In this document: positions 23,903 through 32,321 of the stretch, piece after piece
Layout: the number at the start of each line of letters is the position of its first letter
Position numbering within the stretch: the first letter of the stretch is position 1
Assembly (NCBI GenBank): GCA_031127225.1
Contig: JARIEV010000016.1
Coordinates: 1 to 36,759, forward strand
Source of the DNA: Gemmatimonadota bacterium
GTDB taxonomy: Bacteria > Gemmatimonadota > Gemmatimonadetes > Gemmatimonadales > Gemmatimonadaceae
Direction of reading: 5' to 3'
DNA: 36,759 bases
Notes under the pieces: generated by a model
The model's input: only the letters and a program-made list of their open reading frames with translations
Database searches by the model: none
What the model was told of the DNA's origin: nothing
Translations under genes and position numbers: made by a program

Positions 23903-24307
23903 ATGCGACACGCCCTCATGTACGTCGGCGGCTTCGAACGGAACTTCCCGACGCTCACCACCGCCTCCACGTCGTTCGAGGGCAGTGATGGGGCGCAGCA
24001 TGCCTATGCCCCGTGGCCCGAGGGCGTGGACGGTCTGCGCATTTCGTTCATGGAGAAGACCGGCAAGAAGTTCGTGGCCGTGCGCGTGTCCGACGGCACG
24101 AGCGACGTCGTGCTCCACAACGAGATGGTGCTCGTGCCGGGTGAGCACTTCGGCTTCGGGGTGCACCTCAGCGGCACGCCCACGGTGATCGACGACAGTC
24201 TCGCCGTGATGAAGATGCTCGAGGATATCACCAAGAAGAACGTGGCACACAGCGATGAGCTGCTGGCCATCCGCGCCCGCTTCAAGGCCGCGAACACCAA
24301 GCACTAG
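23903..24307 (+). CDS. Unrecognised 134-residue protein
   Basis: I do not recognise this family. The protein is small, soluble-looking, without signal peptide or membrane segment. The N-terminal two thirds look beta-rich (MYVGGFERNF, LRISFMEKTGKKFVAVRVSD, VVLHNEMVLVPGEHFGFGVH); the C-terminal third is helical and ends in a basic tail (DELLAIRARFKAANTKH). AAGGA lies eight bases before the ATG, a good ribosome site, and codon use resembles its neighbours, so it is very likely a real gene. It stands alone after the permease operon and ends at a strong hairpin. Function is unknown. Confidence 0.75.
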   Translation: MRHALMYVGGFERNFPTLTTASTSFEGSDGAQHAYAPWPEGVDGLRISFMEKTGKKFVAVRVSDGTSDVVLHNEMVLVPGEHFGFGVHLSGTPTVIDDSLAVMKMLEDITKKNVAHSDELLAIRARFKAANTKH

Positions 24308-24359
24308 CCGTCGGGTCGATCGTCGCGCCGCCGGTTATCGCGCGGGCGGTCGCAACACA

Positions 24360-24388
24360 GAGGGGCCGGCGATCATCGCCGGCCCCTC
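24360..24388. terminator. Hairpin between convergent genes, probable bidirectional terminator
   Basis: A perfect 13-base-pair stem, GAGGGGCCGGCGA (24360-24372) and TCGCCGGCCCCTC (24376-24388), with a three-base loop, lies between the convergent stops at 24307 and 24416. A T-run is weak on either side, so efficiency is uncertain. Confidence 0.6.
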
Positions 24389-24415
24389 GTGTCGTTCATA
24401 ACCACCGCCGTCAGG

Positions 24416-26104
24416 TTACGGCGTGGGCTGGTCGCCCTTGGGCTGCGTGACTTGCGGCCGCACGGTGGGGTACTCGATGCCGAGCTGTTCGAGATACGTT
24501 TTGAACTTCGTGGGGTCGTAGTAGAACTTCTGCAGCTGCGTCTTGTAGCGCGCCATGATGTCGGCGTTCAGGTACGTCGGCGGCGTGTCCTGCGGGCGGA
24601 TGAACGGCTGGTACTTCACGTTCTTCGTCTGCACGTTGTTGAAGTAGTCCCATGCGTCCGCCACGACCTTGGGCGTGAGGAAGATGTCGAGCATCGTGAG
24701 CGCCTGCACCTTGGCGCCGGCCAGCGCACCCTTGTGCGCGATCGGCGTCGCCATCGAGATGGCGTTGGCCCAGTTGTGCCCCGGCAGTCCCGGAATGTTC
24801 GACGGGAAGCGCAGCGTGATCGTGGGCACGTTCCACGCGATGTCACCGATGTCGTCGGAACCGCCACCCATCCAGTTCTGCGGCGTTTCGGCGCCGCGCA
24901 GCTGCTTGTTCACTTGGTCCGACAGGCCGAAGTCGGGCGATCCGAGTTCCTTCTGGATCCCCTTTGCCAGCGTCTGGTCCTTGTCGTCCCACTTGGGCAT
25001 GCCCACCGTCTGCACGTTCTCGTGCATCGCTTCCGCGATCGGCTTGCTGAAGTGCGCGGACCAGCCGGAGCCGAGAATGGCGATCGTGTCGAGCTTGGTG
25101 TCGGTCATCATCGCCGCGCCTTCGGCGATCTTCTTGCCCACCTCGAACAGCGCCATCGTACGCGGATAGTCCTGCTCACGGAAATAGAACCAGATGCTCG
25201 CCGTGCTGGGCACGACGTTCGGTTGATCGCCGCCGTCCTTGATCACGTAGTGCGAGCGCTGCTGCAGACGCAGGTGCTCACGCTTGTATTCCCATCCCTG
25301 GGCCATCAGCATCACGGCATCGAGGGCGCTCTTGCCGCTCCACGGCGCACCGGCGGCATGGGCGCTGGAGCCGCGGAACCGGAACTCGGCCGAGAGCAGC
25401 GCGCTCGATCCGCTGGCGCCCCACGACACACCGAGGTCGTTGCCGACGTGCGTGAACAGCGTGACGTCGGTGTTCTTGAAGAGCCCCGAGCGCACGAGGA
25501 ACGCCTTGCCGGCCATCTGCTCTTCGGCGATGCCCGGCCACAGCAGCAGCGTGCCGTTGATCTTGTCGCGCTGCATGAGCTGCTTCACCACGATCGCGGC
25601 CACGATGTTCACGGCCTGACCGGCGTTGTGTCCTTCGCCATGGCCCGGGCCGCCGCTGACCATCGGATCGCGGTAGCCCACACCCGGCTTGTTGCTGGCC
25701 TGCGGAATGCCGTCCACGTCGGAGCCGAGCGAGATCTCCGGCTTGCCCGTGCCGTTGCTCCACTTGGCCGTCCACGACGACGGAATGCCCGCCACGCCCT
25801 TCTCGATGGTGAAGCCTTCCTTGGCCAACAGCGTGGTGATGTAGCGCTGCGACTCGAACTCCTGGAAGCCGAGCTCCTGGAACGAGAAGAGCATGTCCAC
25901 GATCTCCTGGACCTGCTTGGCGCGGCCCTGGACCATCTCCAGCGCCTCGGCCTTGAGTTTCGCCAGGCGTGGGTCGGCGGGGGCAGCCGTGGGAGCAGCC
26001 GCGGGGGCGGCGGCTTGTGCCGCGAGCGTGGCCACCGGGGCGGCAGACAGCGTGGTCAGCGCCAGCAGCAGGGAACGGGCGGGTCGAAATCGGGTCGGAT
26101 GCAC
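24416..26104 (-). CDS. Exported AbgB-like M20 amidohydrolase
   Basis: 562 residues from a GTG with a GGAG site six bases upstream. The signal peptide ends ATLAA|Q near residue 30. The rest fits the M20D amidohydrolase group that includes p-aminobenzoyl-glutamate hydrolase subunit B: SDVDGIPQ (metal Asp), GPGHGEGHNAG (metal His), GIAEEQMAGKA (catalytic Glu pair), GSSAHAAGAPWSGKSALDAV (dimerisation domain) and GGGSDDIGDIAWNVPT. It should hydrolyse an amide bond of an acyl-amino acid or aminobenzoyl-glutamate-type compound. AbgB is normally cytoplasmic and shorter (about 480); this one is exported and has about 60 extra C-terminal residues. It is monocistronic and divergent from the outer-membrane-protein gene at 26279. 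Confidence 0.85.
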   Translation of the reverse strand: MHPTRFRPARSLLLALTTLSAAPVATLAAQAAAPAAAPTAAPADPRLAKLKAEALEMVQGRAKQVQEIVDMLFSFQELGFQEFESQRYITTLLAKEGFTIEKGVAGIPSSWTAKWSNGTGKPEISLGSDVDGIPQASNKPGVGYRDPMVSGGPGHGEGHNAGQAVNIVAAIVVKQLMQRDKINGTLLLWPGIAEEQMAGKAFLVRSGLFKNTDVTLFTHVGNDLGVSWGASGSSALLSAEFRFRGSSAHAAGAPWSGKSALDAVMLMAQGWEYKREHLRLQQRSHYVIKDGGDQPNVVPSTASIWFYFREQDYPRTMALFEVGKKIAEGAAMMTDTKLDTIAILGSGWSAHFSKPIAEAMHENVQTVGMPKWDDKDQTLAKGIQKELGSPDFGLSDQVNKQLRGAETPQNWMGGGSDDIGDIAWNVPTITLRFPSNIPGLPGHNWANAISMATPIAHKGALAGAKVQALTMLDIFLTPKVVADAWDYFNNVQTKNVKYQPFIRPQDTPPTYLNADIMARYKTQLQKFYYDPTKFKTYLEQLGIEYPTVRPQVTQPKGDQPTP

Positions 26105-26110
26105 GGCGAA

Positions 26111-26114
26111 CTCC
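26111..26114 (-). promoter_or_regulatory. Ribosome binding site GGAG deciding a GTG start
   Basis: On the minus strand GGAG ends six bases before the GTG at 26104-26102. It supports that start for the AbgB-like gene. Confidence 0.6.
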
Positions 26115-26278
26115 AGAGGTGGTCGGCGAATCGCGATCAGGGTGCACCGGCGGGCCGCGACGAATCGGGCAACGCCGGCGAAACCGGAAATTACGTTTCA
26201 GGCAGGGAAACCGCTCGCTCCGGACCCGCGTACGGTCATCCGACGGTGGTTTTGTCCTCCTTTCCTGTGCCCCGGTTC

Positions 26279-28873
26279 ATGCCTCCTTCGAATTCGCTTC
26301 GTGCCTTGGCCCTGGTCGGGGTGATGAGTGTGGTGTGCGCCGCGTGTCCCGAGGCGCTGTTCGGCCAGGCGCGACCCAAGGCACCGGTCAAGCGCGACAC
26401 GCTGACGGTCGAGGAGCGGGTGGTGGCGCGCGAGGCGTCACGTGACGCCCGCGCCATGGCTCGCCGTCAGCTGTCGCCCGACAGCATGGTGCGGCGCCTG
26501 CGGGCCGATTCGGCCAGCGCGTCGGCCTTCAGCGACCCCGAAGCGCAGCGCATTTTGCTGCGGGCCCGCGAGGCGCGCACTCGGCAGGACAGCGCGCTTC
26601 GGGCCTACAAGGCGACCGCCACGCAGCGCATTTCGATGGGCATGGGTGCCAAGCGGTTGGGGCTCGAGAAGCTGTTGTTCCGTGGGGACAACGTGGCCGA
26701 GATCTCGTGGCGACGCGATGTGGGCGTCCGGGTGCGTCCGATCGGGTCGCGCATGACCGTGCCGATGGGCGGCAATGCGAATGGTGACTTCAGCGGTGCG
26801 CTCTCCATTCCGTACTTCCCGGGGCGTGAAACGCTGTGGTTCCCAAGCAGCAACTTCGGGGTGGTGAAGAGCGACATCGACGAACGTGAGATCATTCATC
26901 CGCTCGCGAACGGCGCCGAGACGTACTACCAGTATGCCACCGGCGACTCGGTGGACATCACGCTCGATGGCGGGCGTGTGATCAAGCTGCGCGAATTGCG
27001 CATCACGGCGCGTCGTCCCGACTGGCGGGTGTTCGTGGGTTCGTTCTGGTTCGATCGTGATGGTGGCCAGCTGGTGCGCGCGGCGTATCGGCTGGCGGCC
27101 GAGCTCGAGATCTGGGATGTCGCCTCGGAAGACAGCGAGGCCGACACCAAGGTGAGCCGCGAGGCGGACCGTTTGCGTGATTCGATTGCCCGGGCGCGGA
27201 TGCCGCGTGATCTGTACGTCAAGGATTCGATCCTGCGCGCACCGTCGGTGCAGGCGCGGGCCAGCGGGACCGGGGCCGACGATGGGCCACCGGCGTGGGT
27301 GAAAGCGACGTTCCGTCCCGCCAAGGCGAAGCTCGATGCGATCACCGTGGAGTACGGCTTGTATCAGGGCACGTTCTGGTTGCCGCGCGCCAACAGTGCC
27401 ACGGCGTCGGCGCAGATCGGCTTCATCCGTACGCCATTCAGCATCGATGAGAAGTTCACGTACGACGAGGTGAACGGTGACTTCTCGTTGGCGGCGATCC
27501 CGGCGGCGCGTCTCTCCGGCGCCGGGACGCGCAGTGACACCACGGTGCTGGTGGGGAGTGGTAACGTCACCATCAGTATCGGCGGCGGCGCCGTGCAGGG
27601 CGGTACCGGCAACGCCACGGTCGATACGGTGAAGCTGTCGGCCACCGAGCGCCTCCGGCGTCGGCTGTGCGCGCAGGATTCCACGTACACGCGGGTGGAG
27701 TCGCGCTATCAGGGGGCGTTGCGCGTGGCGTACGATATGCCGTGCGATGCGGCGTCGCTCGCGACCTCGCCGGCGCTGCCGCCGGCGAGCGCCACGGACG
27801 ATGCGGTGTTCGACGTGCGGGCGCGCGACGAACTGCTGGCCGCCCTCGACCTGTCGTTGCAGCCCGGCTGGATGCCGCAGATGCCGAAGGTGCGACTGGG
27901 CTCCGACTTGCTGCGCTACAACCGCGTGGAGGGCATCTCGGCCGGCGTGAACGTGTCGCAGGTGCTGGGCGCAGGGTACTCGCTCAACGCGGTGGGGCGC
28001 ATTGGACACGCCGACCGGCACGCGAACGGTGAACTGAGCCTGGCGCGCACGAACGGCGCGCGCACCGTGACGGCCACACTCTTCCACCGGCTCGCCGCTA
28101 CCAACCCGGAGTGGGCCGGCGGGCTGTCGCTGGGCGCGTCGTTACCGGCGTTCGTGTACGGCCGCGACGAAGGCTTTTACTACCGCACGTTCGGCGCTGA
28201 ACTCGGGGAACGTCGCACGGGACGACATGGGTCGCTCGAGTACCGCCTCTTCCTCGAGCGGCAGTGGACGGCCGGCGACACCAATGTGGTCAACACCTTC
28301 TCGCTGGCGAAGCTGATCGCCGACCGTCGGTTCCGCCGCAACATCGAAGCTGAGAACGTGTCGGTGACCGGGGTGGCCGGTACCTGGACGCGGGTGCTGT
28401 TGGAGCAGCCGCGCGGACTGCGCGCGACGGCGGTGGTCAGCGCGGAAGCGGGGACCGGCACCTTCCAGTACGCGCGGGCGGCGGTGGAAGGCACCGTGTC
28501 GCAGCCCGTGAGCCGGTTCGCCGCGTCGCTGACCGGGGCGATCGGGAGTGCCGTGGGCGATCTGCCACGGCAGCGCGGCTGGTTCGTGGGCGGCGTGCGG
28601 ACGGTGCGCGGCCAGATCGCGGGCACACAGGACGGTGACGCGTTCTGGCTGGCGCGCGCCGAGGTGGGCACGCGCCAGGGGATCGTCCGCCCCGTGGGCT
28701 TCTACGACATCGGCTGGGCGGGGAGCCGCGGCACCTTCGGTGCCGTGCAGCCGCAGCGTGGCGCGGGCATTGGCCTGAGCGCACTGGACGGGCTCATCCG
28801 CGTAGACTTCTCGCGCGGCCTGTATCCCCTCAAGCAGTGGCGCACCGATTTCTATCTCAGCGCGGCGTTGTAG
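26279..28873 (+). CDS. Large exported protein with C-terminal outer-membrane barrel, DUF5686-like
   Basis: 864 residues from the ATG at 26279. A signal peptide ends near ALFG|Q (about 30). Residues about 35-110 are charged helices with many Arg/Asp/Ser. The next part (about 115-390) is beta-rich, with LRITARRPDWRVFVGSFWF and DRDGGQLVRAAYRL, reminiscent of the periplasmic part of Bacteroidetes DUF5686 proteins. From about 535 the sequence alternates like a transmembrane barrel, beginning RYNRVEGISAGVNV and ending VRGQIAGTQDGD, then GIGLSALDGLIRVDFSRGLY, like surface-antigen/Omp85-type barrels. Two cysteines (CAQD, MPCD) may pair. The frame is open far upstream across the antisense gene, but that stretch is not coding. 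Molecular function is unknown. The 3' end overlaps the convergent gene by 17 bases. Confidence 0.7.
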   Translation: MPPSNSLRALALVGVMSVVCAACPEALFGQARPKAPVKRDTLTVEERVVAREASRDARAMARRQLSPDSMVRRLRADSASASAFSDPEAQRILLRAREARTRQDSALRAYKATATQRISMGMGAKRLGLEKLLFRGDNVAEISWRRDVGVRVRPIGSRMTVPMGGNANGDFSGALSIPYFPGRETLWFPSSNFGVVKSDIDEREIIHPLANGAETYYQYATGDSVDITLDGGRVIKLRELRITARRPDWRVFVGSFWFDRDGGQLVRAAYRLAAELEIWDVASEDSEADTKVSREADRLRDSIARARMPRDLYVKDSILRAPSVQARASGTGADDGPPAWVKATFRPAKAKLDAITVEYGLYQGTFWLPRANSATASAQIGFIRTPFSIDEKFTYDEVNGDFSLAAIPAARLSGAGTRSDTTVLVGSGNVTISIGGGAVQGGTGNATVDTVKLSATERLRRRLCAQDSTYTRVESRYQGALRVAYDMPCDAASLATSPALPPASATDDAVFDVRARDELLAALDLSLQPGWMPQMPKVRLGSDLLRYNRVEGISAGVNVSQVLGAGYSLNAVGRIGHADRHANGELSLARTNGARTVTATLFHRLAATNPEWAGGLSLGASLPAFVYGRDEGFYYRTFGAELGERRTGRHGSLEYRLFLERQWTAGDTNVVNTFSLAKLIADRRFRRNIEAENVSVTGVAGTWTRVLLEQPRGLRATAVVSAEAGTGTFQYARAAVEGTVSQPVSRFAASLTGAIGSAVGDLPRQRGWFVGGVRTVRGQIAGTQDGDAFWLARAEVGTRQGIVRPVGFYDIGWAGSRGTFGAVQPQRGAGIGLSALDGLIRVDFSRGLYPLKQWRTDFYLSAAL

Positions 28874-29762
28874 CCGCGCGTCCGGTCCGGATGATCGCTG
28901 ACGCCTGTTCCGCGGTGCCCGACAGCAGCAGCCCGCGATAGCCCTTGGCGATGCGGTCGGTGATGCTCCCCGCGGTCGCGGTCATCATGCTCGGCATGCC
29001 CGCTTTCGCACCCAGATCGCGCACGCGCTGGCACGCCGCCTCGGCGCCGGCGGCGTTCCCACCCATGTCGCGGGTGAGACTGCCGATGCCGCACGAGAGC
29101 AGGCTGTACCCGGGAAGCGCGGCGATGTCGGCCGCCACCTCGATTGCCCCCGCATCCTCCACCATCAGCATCGCCACCACGGTGCCCCGCGGGTTGGCCG
29201 GTGACCAGACGTTCGCACCGGCCTCCGTGAAGAACGCGGCGGCCGTGCGCGCTTCGGCCACGGTGCGGACGTGCGGGATCACCACGCCATCAGCGCCGAG
29301 CGCGAGGACTTCCTTCACGCGCGCCCGGGTGTCGGCCTCGCCCGCGGTTTCGATGGTGGGAATGCGCACCAGCAGCGTGGGGCGCCGCGCCGCGCTGCTG
29401 CGCGCGATGCCGGCCACCATGGCGCGCACGGCGTCGGCGTCGTACGCGCCTTCGAGGTTGAGAAACAGGTAGTCGAGCAGCGGATTCTCGGCGAGCGCCT
29501 GCGCGCCCTCGGCTGTGTAGACCGGCGGCAGCCGGTTGCTGCCGGGCGCGGGTGCCCGCTCGCTGGGGACGAACATGCCGAAGGCCGAGGCGCCGCTTTG
29601 CCACAGCGTGATGGCCGTGACGGAACGCGTACCGGCCGAGGCTGACGACGGGGATGCGCCGCGTGTACCGGCACAGGCACTAAGGGCACCCGCGCTAAGG
29701 GCACCCGCACTCAGCAGGAGGGCCGCGAGGGGATGGACGGCGAGTCGGCGGACGGAACGCAT
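28857..29762 (-). CDS. HpcH/HpaI-aldolase-fold lipoprotein, probable pseudoenzyme
   Basis: 301 residues from the ATG at 29762. The signal peptide contains two copies of SAGAL and ends in lipobox LSAC (Cys 30). The body aligns by eye with HpcH/HpaI class II aldolases: LFLNLEGAYDADAV (98-111), TLLVRIP (129-135), ADGVVIPHV (157-165), MVEDAGAI (200-207) and GIGSLTRDMGG (225-235). In E. coli HpaI the matching positions hold catalytic His45, Arg70, Glu149 and Asp175. Here Arg133 and Glu202 remain, but the His is Gly105 and the Asp is Ser228. Loss of the base and a metal ligand argues against aldolase activity. A lipid-anchored envelope location is also odd for this family. Function unknown. It is divergent from the nucleoside transporter gene. 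Confidence 0.72.
   Translation of the reverse strand: MRSVRRLAVHPLAALLLSAGALSAGALSACAGTRGASPSSASAGTRSVTAITLWQSGASAFGMFVPSERAPAPGSNRLPPVYTAEGAQALAENPLLDYLFLNLEGAYDADAVRAMVAGIARSSAARRPTLLVRIPTIETAGEADTRARVKEVLALGADGVVIPHVRTVAEARTAAAFFTEAGANVWSPANPRGTVVAMLMVEDAGAIEVAADIAALPGYSLLSCGIGSLTRDMGGNAAGAEAACQRVRDLGAKAGMPSMMTATAGSITDRIAKGYRGLLLSGTAEQASAIIRTGRAATTPR
29681..29710. repeat. Two 15-base tandem repeats in the signal peptide
   Basis: TAAGGGCACCCGCGC and TAAGGGCACCCGCAC are adjacent on the plus strand. On the minus strand they encode the repeated AGALS in the hydrophobic core of the lipoprotein signal. Confidence 0.75.
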
Positions 29763-29913
29763 GGGGCTTTCTCGGTGGGGGACACACGCGGGTATCGATC
29801 GGGCCAAGATACCGTTCGGCGCGTGCTCGCGTTAGCGAAGGCAGGGACACAAATTGTCGCGTTCGCGGTCCCGATCATTCCCGTGTGCGTCTCCCGTCTC
29901 CTGCCCGCCGCCG

Positions 29914-31230
29914 ATGCCGCTGCTCCGCCTTCGCTCCCTGCTGGGGCTCCTGCTGCTGGTCGCGCTCTGCTGGGCGCTGAGCCGGAACCGCCGCGCGGTG
30001 ACGTGGCGGGTGGTGGCGTGGGGCGTGGGGCTGCAACTGCTGTTCGGTGTGCTCGTGCTGCTTACGCCGGCGGGGGCGTCGTTCTTCAGCGCAGTGAACG
30101 ACGCACTGCTGGGCATCATGCGCTTTTCCGACGTGGGCGCGCGCTTCCTGTTTGGCGATCTGGTGTTCAACAACATCCCGGTGGGGACCGGCGTGGCCGG
30201 CACCAACGGACCATTGTCGGGCACCGGCACACAGGTGGCACGCACGGGGGCGTACTTCGCCTTTCACGTGCTCCCCACGATCATCTTCTTTTCGGCGCTG
30301 ATGGCGGTGCTGTATCACCTGCGCATCATGCAGCGGGTGGTGCACGGCATCGCGTGGGTGATGCAGCGCACGATGGGCACCTCGGGGGCGGAGTCGCTGG
30401 CCACCGCCGGCGGGATTTTCGTGGGGCTCATGGAGACGCCGCTGCTGGTGCGCCCCTATCTCGAGCGTATGACGCGGTCGGAGGTGTTTGCGCTCATGGT
30501 GGCCGGGCTCGCGTCGATCAGCGGCGGGCTGCTGGTGGCGTACGTGGGGCTGCTCTCACCGTTCTTCCCGGACATCGGCGGTCATCTGGTGTCGGCGTCG
30601 TTCATGTCGGCGCCGGCGGCGTTGGCGGTGGCGAAGCTGTTGTATCCGGAAACCGAGGCGGCCGAGACGTCGCGGGCGCTGCCGGTGGAGTCGGAGCGCA
30701 GCGCTGATGTGAACCTGATCGACGCCGCCGGACGGGGCGCCACCGAGGGGCTGTTCATGGCGCTCCGGGTCGGCGCCATGCTGATCGCGTTCCTGGCGCT
30801 GCTGGAAATGGTGAACGCCGGGGTGGGGCTCCTGGGGCGGACGGCGGGCGTGGCGGAGCTGTCGCTGCAGCGTGTGCTCGGGGTGCTGATGGCGCCGGTG
30901 GCGTGGCTGATCGGTGTGCCGTGGTCGGACGCGCAGGTGGTGGGGGAGCTCATCGGGGTGAAGACCATCCTCAACGAGTTCGTGGCCTATCGTCAGCTGG
31001 CCGACCAGCTGCAGAGTCCGGGTGCGATCAGTCACCGGTCGATGGTGCTGGCCAGCTATGCGCTGGCGGGGTTTGCCAACTTTGGATCGATCGCGATGCA
31101 GATCGCGGGCATGAGTGAACTGGCCCCCGGCAAGCGGCCGATGTTGGCGGAGCTGGGGATGCGTGCGCTGCTGGGTGGACTCCTCGCGTCGCTGATGACC
31201 GCGGCCGTGGCGGGGGTGCTGCTGCCGTGA
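29914..31230 (+). CDS. Concentrative nucleoside transporter (CNT/NupC family)
   Basis: 438 residues, about ten membrane segments. Family motifs are clear: GAESLATAGGIFVGLMETPL (about 153-172) with the nucleoside-contacting polar residues, GVPWSDAQVVGELIGVKT (about 335-352), ILNEFVAY (353-360) and ANFGSIAMQIAGM (about 389-401). CNT proteins import nucleosides with H+ or Na+. The ATG at 29914 is taken because it leads straight into the first helix; a TTG 20 codons upstream would add a Ser/Arg/Pro-rich stretch. The stop overlaps the GTG of the kinase gene by GTGA, so uptake and phosphorylation appear coupled. Confidence 0.9.
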   Translation: MPLLRLRSLLGLLLLVALCWALSRNRRAVTWRVVAWGVGLQLLFGVLVLLTPAGASFFSAVNDALLGIMRFSDVGARFLFGDLVFNNIPVGTGVAGTNGPLSGTGTQVARTGAYFAFHVLPTIIFFSALMAVLYHLRIMQRVVHGIAWVMQRTMGTSGAESLATAGGIFVGLMETPLLVRPYLERMTRSEVFALMVAGLASISGGLLVAYVGLLSPFFPDIGGHLVSASFMSAPAALAVAKLLYPETEAAETSRALPVESERSADVNLIDAAGRGATEGLFMALRVGAMLIAFLALLEMVNAGVGLLGRTAGVAELSLQRVLGVLMAPVAWLIGVPWSDAQVVGELIGVKTILNEFVAYRQLADQLQSPGAISHRSMVLASYALAGFANFGSIAMQIAGMSELAPGKRPMLAELGMRALLGGLLASLMTAAVAGVLLP

Positions 31231-32147
31231 ACCGGCTGTGGGGCGCCGCGGGCGTTGGCGGTCACGACCCCGTGCGCACGCTCGTGGTGAGCGGGACGCT
31301 CACCCTCGACACCACCGAGCGGGCAGGGGTGGTGCACGCCGAGGTCCCGGGTGGGTCGGCGTTGTATGCGGCGGCGGCGGGGAGTCTGCTGCTCCCCACG
31401 CGGATGGTCGGGATCGTGGGGGACGACTTCCCGTTTGATACGCTGGCGCCGTTGTGGGCGCGCGGTGGTGACCGTTCGGCGGTGGACGTGGTGCCCGGTC
31501 GCACGTTCCGCTGGCAGGCGCGCTACGCGCCCGACGGTGACACGCGCGAGACGCTGTCGCGCGATCCCGGGGTGGCGGCGGGGCGGCTGCCCACGGTGCC
31601 GTCGATGCCGGCGGGGGGCTACGCCCTGCTCTTGGGGAGCACCGATCCGCGGGTGCAACGGCACGTGCGCGACGCGTGCGCGACCGCGGCCGTGGTGGGG
31701 CTCGACAGCATGGCGCATTGGTGGCGCGACTATGCCGAGTCGCTGCGCGCGCTGCTGGCGCAGGTGGACGTGCTGTTCGTGGACGAGGAGGAACTGGTGC
31801 AGGCCACCGGTGACACCGACGCCACCGCCGCGGTGGCGCGCGTCCTGGCGCTCGGGCCCGGGGTGGTGGTGGTGAAGCGCGGGGCGCGGGGGGCGTGGCT
31901 GCAGCGCCGGGACGGCGTGCCGGTGGCGACCGCGGCGGCGCCGGTGCGGGCGGTGGTGGATACCACGGGGGCGGGTGACGCGTTCGCGGGTGGGTTCATG
32001 GCCGCGCTGGCGCAGCGGCCGGCGCTTCCCGACGAGGAGGTGCTACGGGTCGCCGCGGCGATCGCCGCGTTCGCCGTGGAGGCCGTCGGCCCCGGCGCCT
32101 TGCTGGCCGCCGATCGCGCGGCGGTGCAGCGCCGGCTCGCTGGCTGA
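31227..32147 (+). CDS. PfkB-family sugar/nucleoside kinase
   Basis: 306 residues from the GTG that overlaps the transporter stop. The ribokinase-type fold shows the substrate loop VPGGSALYAAAAGSLL (about 39-54), GIVGDDFP (about 62), VVVKRGARGAWL (about 213) and the ATP/anion-hole motif DTTGAGDAFAGGF with base D251. PfkB members phosphorylate sugars, inosine/guanosine or adenosine. The tight link with a nucleoside transporter favours a nucleoside or ribose substrate, though this is inferred from context only. It is the end of a two-gene operon; a weak hairpin (AGCCCT/AGGGCT near 32188-32204) follows. Confidence 0.83.
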   Translation: MNRLWGAAGVGGHDPVRTLVVSGTLTLDTTERAGVVHAEVPGGSALYAAAAGSLLLPTRMVGIVGDDFPFDTLAPLWARGGDRSAVDVVPGRTFRWQARYAPDGDTRETLSRDPGVAAGRLPTVPSMPAGGYALLLGSTDPRVQRHVRDACATAAVVGLDSMAHWWRDYAESLRALLAQVDVLFVDEEELVQATGDTDATAAVARVLALGPGVVVVKRGARGAWLQRRDGVPVATAAAPVRAVVDTTGAGDAFAGGFMAALAQRPALPDEEVLRVAAAIAAFAVEAVGPGALLAADRAAVQRRLAG

Positions 32148-32321
32148 GCGATTGCGACACCCGCCGTCCGTCAGACGCCGTTCGCGGGCGCAGCCCTTCC
32201 CGAGGGCTCGCGGTGGCGTCCACATTGCACGGTCTCCCGGTGCACCGGTCGGATTGTCGCGCCTCCCGTGGGGCCACCCGCTGCGCTCCCTCCTTGCTGC
32301 GCTGACTTCACTGTTTCCGCG

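Noticed and set aside
24389-26278. N-terminal extension of the outer-membrane protein frame
   Set aside because: It covers the antisense of the AbgB-like gene and lacks any motif; a signal peptide begins at the ATG at 26279.
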